Assembly: GCF_026684035.1 (NCBI RefSeq)
Contig: NZ_CP113361.1
Coordinates: forward strand, 744,001-808,000
Direction: 5' to 3'
Origin: Methanogenium organophilum
Lineage (GTDB): Archaea > Halobacteriota > Methanomicrobia > Methanomicrobiales > Methanomicrobiaceae
Length of the DNA: 64,000 bases
The position numbers were made by a program, and so were the translations under genes. Shown here one piece after another: positions 9,150-17,822 of this stretch (positions within the stretch are counted from its first letter, which is position 1; each line of letters opens with the position of its first letter). The notes beneath the pieces were generated by a model that saw nothing but the letters and a program-made list of their open reading frames with translations, made no database searches and was not told the DNA's origin.

Positions 9150-9690
9150 GTGTGTGCCAGTTCAGACCGAACGAGAGACGCTGGCTGAACACTGAGAAGC
9201 AAATCAGGGCCGTTCACATATGTATGGAAAGCGTGGTGTCACTGGAGCGGTATGGGTAATCCCCTCTGCCTGTCTTACTCAGGATCAGGCATGAAAAGAT
9301 ACGGAGATGTGAAACGGCCACTGGATGTGTGAACCCCCGCCCGGTTGAGATTGGTTCTTTCCCCTACGGGAAATGAGACTGACGATTCCACATCGGAGAG
9401 AGGGGGGCGAGGATTCATAGGTTCGTGCTACGCGGAAGAGCGAGGAAAACCACACCAGGCAGTGTCCGGCCGAGGCGGAGTGAGGGAGTGCTTTGAACGA
9501 GCAATGTGGGCGAGTATACCAAATCGACCGTATCTGACAGGTGTCTGCACGGGTACGAAAGAACATGAGGTATGGTGCCATGCCGGTGCACCCATTGCAT
9601 GAAGCCCCTTCCGCAGGGTCTTCGGCATCCGGTTTCAGTTATCCTCACCAGAGGGTTGCAGTGAAGGAATATAACTCTTTATATTTCATC
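9150..9690 (+). mobile_element. Probable group II intron remnant (domain I-like RNA, no reverse transcriptase)
   Basis: About 540 bases without a convincing ORF. From memory of bacterial and archaeal group II introns, several conserved blocks appear in order: GGAGCGGTATGGGTAATCCC at 9244, CCCCTACGGGAAATGAGACT at 9361, GTTCGTGCTACGCGGAAGAG at 9421, GAGGAAAACCACACCAGGCA at 9442, GTCCGGCCGAGGCGGAGTGA at 9464 and GGGTACGAAAGAACATGAGG at 9551. A possible GTGTG-type 5' end lies near 9149. No reverse transcriptase ORF and no domain V hairpin were found before hisD. It is therefore either a 5' remnant or a degraded ORF-less intron. Boundaries are approximate. RNase P RNA was considered and not favoured. 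Confidence 0.45.
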
Positions 9691-9791
9691 CATTGTTAAT
9701 TATTTAATATTAACATACCAAGGAAGAACACCGGAATCTTATCTGCACAGAATACCTGCCGGACATTAACCATTATGCCATTTTGAAACGA

Positions 9792-11051
9792 ATGCTTTCC
9801 CATATGTTGAAACCGCTGCAGGTCGGGGCCTGGGTGCAGTCCCGTCGGTCCGACCTTGATAATGTACGTGAACCGGTCGAGGCGATCATCCGGCAGGTGC
9901 GCGACGAGAAGGACGCCGCCCTGCGTGACCTGACTGCCCGGTTTGACGGAATCGAGATAGAAGACTTCCGTGTCACTGAAGAGGAGATTGAGGCGGCCTA
10001 CGAGGAGGTGGACGCCGAACTCACCGAACGTCTTATCGAGGCGGAGGCCCGTATCACCCAGTTCCATGAACTCCAGAAGCGCACCGGGATGTGGCTGCAG
10101 GAGACCGAACCCGGTATCACCCTCGGGGTGAAGACGACCGCACTCTCCCGTATCGGTGCCTATGTGCCCGGCGGGCGGGCCGCATACCCGTCCACGGCGC
10201 TTATGACCGCGGTTCCCGCACGGGTGGCAGGAGTAAAGGAGATCTGCTGCTGCACGCCGCCGCCCATCCACCCCCTGACACTCGTCGCGCTTGATATTGC
10301 CGGCGTCTCTGAGATATACCGCCTTGGCGGGGCACAGGCCATTGCAGCGATGGCCCTTGGGACAGAGACCATCGAACCGGTGCAGAAGATCGTCGGGCCG
10401 GGGAACATCTTTGTGACAGCGGCAAAGATGATGCTCCGCGACCACGCGGAGATCGACTTCCCGGCAGGCCCCTCCGAAATTGGCATCATCGCAGACGACA
10501 CAGCAGTGCCTGAATATATTGCAGCAGACATCATGGCACAGGCCGAGCATGACCCGAAGGCCGCCTGCATACTTGTCACGACCGACACCAAAATCGCAGA
10601 GGCAGCCTCTGCTGAAGTGGCCCGCATGTTTACCGAGAGTCCCCGGCAGGAGATCATCGGGAAAGCACTGGAGAACTCCGGCTACATCATCGCAGAGACA
10701 CTGGACGAGGCCATCAGCCTGATAAACGAGATTGCCCCCGAGCACCTCTCTATTCAGGTGGCGGATACCTTTTCCGTCCTTTCAAAAATTGAGAATGCCG
10801 GCTCCATCTTCGCAGGACCTTTCACCGCGGTTGCCTGCGGGGACTACGCCTCCGGCACAAACCACGTCCTCCCGACGGCCGGCTACGCCCGGATGTATTC
10901 GGGCCTTAATGTGGACCACTTCTGCAAGACGTCAACCATCCAGATGATTGACCGGGAAGGGCTGGAAGCGATTGGCGATATCGTCGAGACGCTGGCCGAC
11001 GCCGAAGGGCTGCATGCGCATGCGGAATCGGTCAGGGTTCGGCGGAAATAA
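9792..11051 (+). CDS. hisD: Histidinol dehydrogenase
   Basis: 419 residues. It performs the last two steps of histidine synthesis, oxidising histidinol to histidine with two NAD+ on a zinc site. Family motifs are seen in order: [20 protein letters not shown], the NAD-site [11 protein letters not shown], the zinc/catalytic [17 protein letters not shown] (the Glu-His pair), [20 protein letters not shown] and C-terminal [10 protein letters not shown]. The exact start is uncertain (ATG at 9792 or 9804, TTG at 9783). It stands alone; hisC is 42 kb away. A mutated copy of its 3' end lies at 12736-12830. Confidence 0.95.
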   Translation: MLSHMLKPLQVGAWVQSRRSDLDNVREPVEAIIRQVRDEKDAALRDLTARFDGIEIEDFRVTEEEIEAAYEEVDAELTERLIEAEARITQFHELQKRTGMWLQETEPGITLGVKTTALSRIGAYVPGGRAAYPSTALMTAVPARVAGVKEICCCTPPPIHPLTLVALDIAGVSEIYRLGGAQAIAAMALGTETIEPVQKIVGPGNIFVTAAKMMLRDHAEIDFPAGPSEIGIIADDTAVPEYIAADIMAQAEHDPKAACILVTTDTKIAEAASAEVARMFTESPRQEIIGKALENSGYIIAETLDEAISLINEIAPEHLSIQVADTFSVLSKIENAGSIFAGPFTAVACGDYASGTNHVLPTAGYARMYSGLNVDHFCKTSTIQMIDREGLEAIGDIVETLADAEGLHAHAESVRVRRK

Positions 11052-11515
11052 ATAATTGGTAAAGACTGATATTACTGGAAAGAAGAGGACTGGTTTATTG
11101 CTTTTTCTCTTATTTCCTAGAACTGTTCAACCAAACAATGCCTAAAGAGTGAAGGTTTCCCGGCGATTAAGAAAAACACAGAATATTCTAAGTCATTGTC
11201 GGCAGATTATGCTGCTTTAACGGTTCTTGTTGCACGCGTAGCGTTAGGAGTTCCCTGAGGAGCCGAGGGTGCGTTAGCAGCGACAATTGCAGCAATAGTT
11301 AGTCCAGGGGTTTTGTCAGGCATGGAATAATATTGTTTGATGAAGAAAGTTGTATCTTGGGCTGGGCAATCAAACAAGTGGGCGTTGAAATGGTTCTGGA
11401 CCCCGCCAGGATATGTTTAGCCCCAAAATATCTGATGACCGCATCTTTCACATTGTGAGAGGATCTGGGAATTGGAGACCCATACCATTATTTCCTTTTT
11501 TGCGAATGTGGTATT
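11052..11515. other. Intergenic stretch, no supported gene
   Basis: 464 bases, more AT-rich than the flanking genes. The only reading frame of note is 38 codons on the minus strand (11207-11323), Ala/Thr-rich with no ribosome binding site. I see no RNA gene or repeat here. Confidence 0.4.
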
Positions 11516-11947
11516 ATGGTTTCAGAATATTATAAAAATGCAGAGGGGTGGGGAGTTTTTATCACTGGGGCCATCGTGATTTTGTATGTACTTTTAAATG
11601 CCTACTATAATCATTCAATGTATAAGGCACCCATACCTAACTGGATTTTCGCTGGGCTGTTGCCATTCATAGCATCTGTCGGCTTGTTTATTTACCTGCA
11701 CCTGATATCGCACAGGAAACTAACCGATGAGGAGGATATAAAAAAGGCTCATCTAAACTATCTGATGGTGATCGCTTCTCTTATTGGTTTTTTTATCTGG
11801 CTTCTAGTGCTTGTCATTCTTAACCTGATTCACCTTGACATAAGCATTTTCTTGTCAGTATTATGCGGAGCTGCTGTTATAATACTGCTGTATTATCTGT
11901 TGAGAGGGATTGACAATAAACGAAGTACAACTATTGTTGACCAGTGA
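11516..11947 (+). CDS. Hypothetical four-helix membrane protein
   Basis: 143 residues, not recognised. Four hydrophobic segments are visible at about 13-30, 43-63, 80-105 and 108-128, with a short charged loop (HRKLTDEEDIKKAH) between the second and third. The gene is clearly lower in GC than its neighbours and uses many A/T-ending codons. Together with the flanking gene fragments and the intron remnant this suggests acquired DNA. No ribosome binding site is evident before the ATG. Confidence 0.5.
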   Translation: MVSEYYKNAEGWGVFITGAIVILYVLLNAYYNHSMYKAPIPNWIFAGLLPFIASVGLFIYLHLISHRKLTDEEDIKKAHLNYLMVIASLIGFFIWLLVLVILNLIHLDISIFLSVLCGAAVIILLYYLLRGIDNKRSTTIVDQ

Positions 11948-12443
11948 TTTTCTTTAAAAATACAGGTTAATGAATAGGGAAGCCATCCTCTGCACAATTT
12001 TTGCCCGGTTTTACAAACTCTGACCACCCGCACTAAAAATTCATATCTCACAGAAGGTGAGAAATCGACAGAAAAAACGGAGCGGTGGGGCGTCTCATCT
12101 CCCTCCGATTGGAGAATGGTACAGTCATCGAATACCCAGATTCCAACAATAAAATTACGTTCAAATACCGCCCAAACAGCACATACCACAGACCCACGCC
12201 CCATATGAACCATCCCCACAGAAGCCCGGAGCTGGCCTTTCTTAGGCGGGGTAGTCCATACTTCCTCCCATTATTTCTACCAATAGCACCCCCTCAATAG
12301 TCCGCAATCAACCAGTATTTGAGCAAATAACCGACATTACACCCGTATAATTCCGATAATGAATATGACCGAAAAATACGTCCATATCACCCTCTAATCC
12401 TTAAAGACAGGGCATCAAAAAGGGTCAGAAAGGCGGAAATGGG
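11948..12443. other. AT-rich intergenic stretch, no supported gene
   Basis: About 500 bases. A short open frame at 12085-12300 on the plus strand lacks a ribosome binding site and has a Pro/His-rich, low-complexity end, so it is not called. No structural RNA signature was seen. Confidence 0.35.
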
Positions 12444-12735
12444 TCACGGCAGATACCCGTCCATGTAGTTAAGGAACCGCTCCACCGTCTCCCGCGAATA
12501 CGGCCCCTCCTCATACGCTGCGACAATCGTCATAGCATCCCGGAAGGTAGAAAGGCACATCAGAAACCCATAGGGCCAGCAGATACACGGGAAGAGACAG
12601 ACATCACAGAGACAAAGCGGGCGGGCGTCCGTTCCCGCAAGCGGGAGGAAGTCCTCCTCCCGGAATATGCCGATGAACGAGAAGACCGGGTTCTTCTGGC
12701 CGGTCGTTTCGTAGCCCTGCATCATCGCATAAAAT
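12444..12735 (-). pseudogene. 3' fragment of a condensation-type acyltransferase gene
   Basis: The encoded 97 or so residues match the last 97 residues of the intact gene at 13682-15022: GYETTGQKNPVFS-IGIFRE-FLPL, then CWPYGFL-CLST-RDAM and ETVERFL-Y. DNA identity is high but clearly not recent. The 5' three quarters, including the HHxxxD active site, are missing. The break in homology at about 12735 abuts a hisD fragment facing the other way, so a rearrangement junction lies here. Confidence 0.8.
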
Positions 12736-12830
12736 ATGTGGACCACTTCTGCAAGACGTCAACCATCCAGATGATTAACCGGGAAGGGCTGCATGTGCAT
12801 GCGAAATCGGTACGGGTTCGGCGCGGGTGA
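12736..12830 (+). pseudogene. 3' fragment of hisD with an internal 48-bp deletion
   Basis: The sequence is nearly identical to hisD 10909-11051, from ATGTGGACCACTTCTGCAAG through the final GTACGGGTTCGGCG-like end, closing in TGA. Exactly 48 bases of hisD (between the two GAAGGGCTG copies at 10956 and 11004) are missing, leaving a single copy of that 9-bp repeat, as expected for slippage or recombination between direct repeats. The conserved C-terminal His segment remains (HVHAKSVRVR). There is no start codon context. It is a non-functional duplicate. Confidence 0.85.
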
Positions 12831-12911
12831 GATACTACTCACATTTTTTTGCAGGCCTGTTCTCCACGTATCGCCGAGATTACTTTTTCCCGAATTCCTG
12901 GTGTTCAGACA

Positions 12912-13661
12912 TTACGAACGCTTCTTCCTGAACAACAGGAGAGCGAGTCCGGCCGGCACCACCATACCGCATGTCGCAAGAACGGAACCCGCCACAGTCG
13001 GCTCCTCACATTCCAGTACAAAATCCTGTTCAGACATCTGGTTTTCAAAGACACATTCCGACTGAAAAGGAAGATATCCATCTTTCCTGACAGCGATCTT
13101 CTGCCGGTACCCAACGAGATTCTCCGCACGATACGTACCATCATCTCCCGTCACGGTAGTCAGACGAAGGGGGGAATTATTGAACGAAAGTCCTGTTCCG
13201 GATTCAAATTCCACAATTGCACCGAATAGGGGACTGCCGTCAGTTGCCGTGACTCGTCCGAAAACCGTGATCTCCGGGGGAGGAGGCAGACCGATATGGA
13301 CAGTAACGTTCACCATGCATTCTGCCCGATTGCCCTTGTGGTCTTCAGCAATGATGTATATGGTATTCGCACCGGCAGAGACAGGCACACTGCATGCGAA
13401 ACTGGTGTCATTCCCGCATGAAACCTCCCCGGCAGCACTTTCGACACGGATGCTCCGGATGTCTGCAGAAGCCCTGATTTCACCTACAACTGCGGCATGA
13501 GGGGGGACAACGTCGATCCAGAGGTCCATTCCCTCAACCGGAGTTGAAACGGTGATGCCAATGAGCTCGCTGCTGAGATTCATATCTCCAGTATCCAGTG
13601 CAGTGCATGCCGCCGGAAGAAGAAGAAGCAGGATACATATTCCCGGAACCGTAGATTTCAT
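12912..13661 (-). CDS. Secreted/membrane-anchored protein with carboxypeptidase-regulatory-like domain
   Basis: 249 residues. A signal peptide is evident (MKSTVPGICILLLLLPAACT, cut near residue 20). An Ig-like domain follows at about 30-122, containing a Cys pair (EVSCGNDTSFACSV). A CarbopepD_reg-like domain lies at about 130-220 (VFGRVTATDGSPLFGAIVEF, then GDDGTYRAENL). A C-terminal membrane anchor ends in RKKRS. This layout is common in surface proteins of Methanomicrobiales. It lies 20 bases downstream of the acyltransferase-like gene on the same strand. The precise role is unknown. Confidence 0.7.
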   Translation of the reverse strand: MKSTVPGICILLLLLPAACTALDTGDMNLSSELIGITVSTPVEGMDLWIDVVPPHAAVVGEIRASADIRSIRVESAAGEVSCGNDTSFACSVPVSAGANTIYIIAEDHKGNRAECMVNVTVHIGLPPPPEITVFGRVTATDGSPLFGAIVEFESGTGLSFNNSPLRLTTVTGDDGTYRAENLVGYRQKIAVRKDGYLPFQSECVFENQMSEQDFVLECEEPTVAGSVLATCGMVVPAGLALLLFRKKRS

Positions 13662-13681
13662 ACCAGATCTCCCATTTCATC

Positions 13682-15022
13682 TCACCAGGGCAGATATTCC
13701 TCAACATATGCAAGAAACCGCTCCACCGTCTCCCCCAAATACGGCCCCTCTTCATACGCCACCACGATTCTCATCGCATCGCGATAGGTGGAAAGACAGA
13801 TCAGAAACCCATACGGCCAGCAGACACACGGAAGGAGGCAGACATCGGTGAGACCAAGGGAGCGACCGTCCCTTCCCACAAGCGGGAGGAATTCATCCTC
13901 ACGGAATATACCGATATTCGAGAAGACCGGATTCTTCTGCCCGGTCGTCTCATACCCCTCCATCATCGTATCAAAGAACTGACGGACGGCGGGCATTCCC
14001 CCGGCACATATTTCTTCGTAGAAGAGGATGCATCCGAGACCCATCGCGGCACCCTCCGCCTTACGCTTGCGGGTGATTGCCGTCACCTGACCGATGACAT
14101 CCTTCAGGCGGGCGTTTCCTCCGGCGGTCACGGTGACCTCGTATGCGACAGAGAGATTCATGGGTGGGAATTCCTCCGTTCTGTCCGTAACGGTGAGATG
14201 GCGCCGGAGGTCTGCGGAGGTGAGGAGCGATCGGGGAGCGTCGCAGTCTTCAGGGTCGTTGCGGACGGCATGAAAGGCGAGATAACAGGCCCCGATCATG
14301 ATATCATTGATTGTGGCGCCATGCTCTTTCCCAAATGCCTTTGCCCGCCGGAGCCGATCGGGAGAGAGGGTCCGGGAGGCAATACGTGGTGTCCCACGCC
14401 CCGTTCTCTCTGTCGGGAACCGCCACCGGTCCACAAAGGGCTCCTCATTCTCCTGGGCTGCCTGCTTCTCCTCTTCCGTGAACCGGGAGAGGAACGGGTG
14501 CATGCTGCGGTCGTACCACCCGGTGGGAGCGGGGCGGAAGTCCGGATTTCGCAGGAGCTCTCCATACGTGGTAAAGAGGGTGCGTGCAAGGTCCCGGAGG
14601 CCGCCTGCGTCACAGAACCCGTGATGACAGGTGACCGTTACCCGGTCTCCCTCCGTTTCGCGTGAGAGGGTGATCCGCAGTTGCGGCCCGCAACGGACAT
14701 CGAGCGGAGCAGGCGGCGTTGTGGGAGGAAATGCATTTGCATCCATCCTGTCCTCCTCTTCATTCTCCGGAAGATAAACAAACGCCCGCCCCCACTCCGT
14801 TTCCGGGGTCTCCTCCCAGCGGGGCATCCCGTCCCCTTCCGCAAACCGTGACCGGAGATAGGGGTCTCGTTCCAGGAGGCGCCGGGTCGCCGTTCTGAGG
14901 ATATCCTCGTCCAGCTCCCCGTCGAAAGCAAAGACGAGGTGCATCGTCGGGTCGTAGATGCGCTCGAAATAGACATTGAAGAGGTCGAAGGCAGGTGCCG
15001 GACGGGAGGAGGGGAAAGTCAT
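13682..15022 (-). CDS. Condensation-domain/acyltransferase-like protein, paralogue 1
   Basis: 446 residues from the ATG at 15022, chosen because the downstream MTFPSSRPAPAFDLFN aligns with the paralogue at 58185-59525 of equal length; a frame extends further upstream without similarity. The motif CHHGFCDAGG at about residue 136 matches the HHxxxDG active site of the CoA-dependent acyltransferase / NRPS condensation superfamily. The final glycine context is altered. It is a stand-alone enzyme with no adenylation or carrier domain in the window, so an alcohol or lipid acyltransferase role (as in WES or Atf-type enzymes) is more likely than peptide synthesis. The substrate is unknown. A third, truncated copy lies 1 kb away. 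Confidence 0.7.
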   Translation of the reverse strand: MTFPSSRPAPAFDLFNVYFERIYDPTMHLVFAFDGELDEDILRTATRRLLERDPYLRSRFAEGDGMPRWEETPETEWGRAFVYLPENEEEDRMDANAFPPTTPPAPLDVRCGPQLRITLSRETEGDRVTVTCHHGFCDAGGLRDLARTLFTTYGELLRNPDFRPAPTGWYDRSMHPFLSRFTEEEKQAAQENEEPFVDRWRFPTERTGRGTPRIASRTLSPDRLRRAKAFGKEHGATINDIMIGACYLAFHAVRNDPEDCDAPRSLLTSADLRRHLTVTDRTEEFPPMNLSVAYEVTVTAGGNARLKDVIGQVTAITRKRKAEGAAMGLGCILFYEEICAGGMPAVRQFFDTMMEGYETTGQKNPVFSNIGIFREDEFLPLVGRDGRSLGLTDVCLLPCVCWPYGFLICLSTYRDAMRIVVAYEEGPYLGETVERFLAYVEEYLPW

Positions 15023-15672
15023 ACAGAAGGATATTCTCCCGGAAGAGGATATGTGTGTTCCCGATTGTTCCCGGCCCTTTTGGTTACACCATGATATTCC
15101 CAACCCTTTCCCTGCACTCATACTTACACCTAAAATAAGTCCGAATATCCAACAAAAAGAATAATCATACCCACATTGACGGATTTACCCGTATCGTTGC
15201 ACTCATACCAAAATCACACATACAACCACAACCAGTCACCCACACTACACCGTCATTGAAATACTGAATGTTTGGGTATTTGTGTGTAATATTCCTATAC
15301 TCTCTGTACTCCTCTCTCTAGTACTATCTTCTGTACAGGAATACTCAACAGTATGCCTGCGATGTATTGTTGCACTTCTAAGAACATTCAGATGCAAAAT
15401 TGGTGAAAAGGTGGGAGGATTTATTCCACTCTTCTCTCTGCCGGAGGGACAATACCCTGAACAGGACAATGAAGACAGGTGAAGAGGTTCAAACCACTAA
15501 CCAGTTTGTCAGAGATACCTGACAATATTGGACAGAACCTGCAAAGGAAGACCCCACCATTCACCGTTCCATTTCCCCGCCATTCACCGGCAGAACAGTT
15601 CTGCCAGGTAAGGGAAAGATTTTGGAGAATCGTAACAGACTCTCAGTATGAAGCGACTCCCGAAGGTGAAAC
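15023..15672. other. Long intergenic region between divergent genes
   Basis: About 650 bases. It must hold the promoters of the acyltransferase-like gene (minus) and the beta-propeller membrane protein (plus). Short frames on the plus strand (15282-15482 and 15479-15676) lack ribosome binding sites and protein-like composition. A short palindrome CTGTACAG is seen near 15333. I see no RNA gene. Confidence 0.35.
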
Positions 15673-17301
15673 GTGACTGACAACCATCCTGCCATTTACA
15701 GTGCCGCAGTCGGCATCAGTGCCGGAGCAATCGTCACCGGGATCATACTTCTCTTCTCGAAAGGATGGATGCGCCTGAATTCGTATAACCAGACCATTCT
15801 GGGAATAGGAATCATACATATGTATGCATCTCTTCTCTTAGTGCTCTTCTTCGCCGGATGCTGCATCCCCTTTATTCTTTATAACAGTTCACGACGCACA
15901 ATACTCCTGCATGCCGCCCTGACCGGTCTCATCGCCGCAGGCGTGGCCCGCATCCTGCCGTTCGTCGGGAGGCCTGCCTATCTGATCTCCTCACTTCTCT
16001 CAACCATCCCGCAACTGCTCATCATCCTCGCCTGCGGATTACTGGTAGTCGTCTTCGGGGGACTCTTTGCCTCATTCATCAGGAAGGATGAAGAACAGGG
16101 ATTTGCACCGCTCATCCCGCTCGCCATTGTTACCATCGCGGTGATTATTCTTCCGCTGCTCCTGGTCCCTGCCGGCATATCCACCGGCATCATTCCCCCC
16201 ACTTCATATGACACCGCCACACCTGTCTCATCCCATGGGAGTAGTATGTCTGTCGTAGCCTATCGGAGCGCAGTGTACGATCCACCGACAGATCTGTGGG
16301 TGCTAAAACTCTCTCCGGAAGGCGCCATAGAATGGGAACAAACGGTGGACATCAGCACCTATGACCGGGCAGATGCCCTCACCGAATCTCCTGCCGGATA
16401 TGCCATAGCCGCAACAGAATCCGGGCAGGAATACCTTACCGTGCATCTGGTACGGTTTGATAGCGTTGGCGCCTACACCCGTCTGCCGGGCACAAACATC
16501 GAATTCAGCCCGGTCACATCCATCGTCCCCGCACCGGACGACGGATTTCTCCTCGCAACAGAAACGCCGGAGATCATGCACATCACGACCACGGGAGAAA
16601 CCCTCTGGAGAAAATCGCTCGCAAACGGGAGTCAGGGCATGGCACCGGTCTCCCTTCTGGCCCGTGATGACGGCACCTTCGTTGCCGCCTGGGCAGACCA
16701 AACCGCCTGTCTGGATGCAAACGGGACCATGCTCTGGGATGTATCTCCTGATGCAATAGGGAGCGGACCATCCTTAGCCATCCTTACGGAGGCTGATAAT
16801 GGCGGCGTTCTTGTCTGCACGGAAGGGAAGCACATCAGGGCCAATAATCAATATATGGTTTATCCGGTGGTAGTCTGTCTCAGTGCAGACGGCACAGTCA
16901 TGTGGGACCAATCCTTCGGAAGCGGAATCGCAGACACCCTTTTGGGCGTCTGGCAGAACGGTACGGGACATACCATCCTCTACCGCACCATCACATTCCC
17001 AAAAAATCTCTGGGGCAACGTCGTGCATGCATACACCAGTCACCTCATCAGCCTGAGTGACGATGGAACGGTTACCGGATTTCAGGAAATACCTGATTCC
17101 GGCGGAGACGTGATCCCGTCACTATACGGAGGATTCCTCTCACTTGACACAGGGGAGTCCACCATCACCGGCACCGGATATAATGCAGGAGGACAGGAAC
17201 TCTGGACACGGGAATACGACGTGCAGGCGAATCCTTACTCTCTCCGGGGTATCGGAACAACAGACGGCGGGTATCTCATCGCCGTCTCCTCTCCGTCATG
17301 A
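15673..17301 (+). CDS. Membrane protein with N-terminal helices and C-terminal beta-propeller
   Basis: 542 residues from a GTG start set by a strong AAGGTGA ribosome binding site 5 bases upstream. Five hydrophobic segments lie within residues 1-175. The rest is a PQQ/WD-like propeller with repeating W-lined strands (LWVLKLSPEGAIEWEQTV, then TLWRKSLA, TMLWDVS, TVMWDQSFG and ELWTREYD). Such fusions place a sensor or adhesion propeller outside the cell. The 3' end overlaps the converging gene by 6 bases. The ligand is unknown. Confidence 0.65.
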   Translation: MTDNHPAIYSAAVGISAGAIVTGIILLFSKGWMRLNSYNQTILGIGIIHMYASLLLVLFFAGCCIPFILYNSSRRTILLHAALTGLIAAGVARILPFVGRPAYLISSLLSTIPQLLIILACGLLVVVFGGLFASFIRKDEEQGFAPLIPLAIVTIAVIILPLLLVPAGISTGIIPPTSYDTATPVSSHGSSMSVVAYRSAVYDPPTDLWVLKLSPEGAIEWEQTVDISTYDRADALTESPAGYAIAATESGQEYLTVHLVRFDSVGAYTRLPGTNIEFSPVTSIVPAPDDGFLLATETPEIMHITTTGETLWRKSLANGSQGMAPVSLLARDDGTFVAAWADQTACLDANGTMLWDVSPDAIGSGPSLAILTEADNGGVLVCTEGKHIRANNQYMVYPVVVCLSADGTVMWDQSFGSGIADTLLGVWQNGTGHTILYRTITFPKNLWGNVVHAYTSHLISLSDDGTVTGFQEIPDSGGDVIPSLYGGFLSLDTGESTITGTGYNAGGQELWTREYDVQANPYSLRGIGTTDGGYLIAVSSPS

Positions 17302-17721
17302 AATCCCGGAGAGAAACAGCAGAATCCACAGGGCAGCAAGAGGCAGAGCCAGAATGCGTGGAAGGCTCTCCTTTTTTGAAGCCATCCATCCGATCAGCCC
17401 GAGACAGAGAGGCAGGATCAGATGATACCCTGCAAACCTGGCCAGATACGCTGTATCCATGGGATACATTGCAAAGCCCGGAGAGAGGAGAATCAGGAGA
17501 ATCAAAAACACGTATGAGAAAGTGCCTGCAAGGAATGCCCGGATTGCATCACCGGTCAGACACCCAAACAGCATGGCTCCTGAGGGATACCCGAAGAGCA
17601 TAATGAAGGCGAGAACCGGGTACACATACATTGCAGCGGTGAGAATCGCAAAGCCGAGAAGATAGAGGAGAAGAAGAACGTTTTTTCTTTCAGGACTCAT
17701 CTGTTCATACCGTTCTCTCAT
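17296..17721 (-). CDS. Hypothetical four-helix membrane protein
   Basis: About 141 residues from the ATG at 17721 (MRERYEQMSPERKNVLLLLY). Earlier in-frame codons exist but give a basic, unstructured lead. Four hydrophobic segments are separated by short loops (Y-P-S/G-rich: GYPSGAMLFGCLTGDAIRAF), and the tail is also hydrophobic. Not recognised. It converges with the propeller gene and its start region is divergent from the lipoprotein gene. Confidence 0.5.
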   Translation of the reverse strand: MRERYEQMSPERKNVLLLLYLLGFAILTAAMYVYPVLAFIMLFGYPSGAMLFGCLTGDAIRAFLAGTFSYVFLILLILLSPGFAMYPMDTAYLARFAGYHLILPLCLGLIGWMASKKESLPRILALPLAALWILLFLSGIS

Positions 17722-17822
17722 GAGAGAGGGATTCCATCTTCTCCGCCATGAAGGTTTGCCGGGATACCCGTCTCTCCGATGCATGCCAACCTTTACCATG
17801 CTGTACAGGAAAAATCCTGTTT

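Noticed and set aside
9150-9690. RNase P RNA or SRP RNA
   Set aside because: The expected conserved cores of these RNAs are absent; the ordered matches fit group II intron domain I better.
11207-11323. 38-codon minus-strand ORF
   Set aside because: No ribosome binding site and a low-complexity Ala/Thr composition.
12085-12300. 71-codon plus-strand ORF
   Set aside because: No ribosome binding site, and the Pro/His-rich end is not protein-like.
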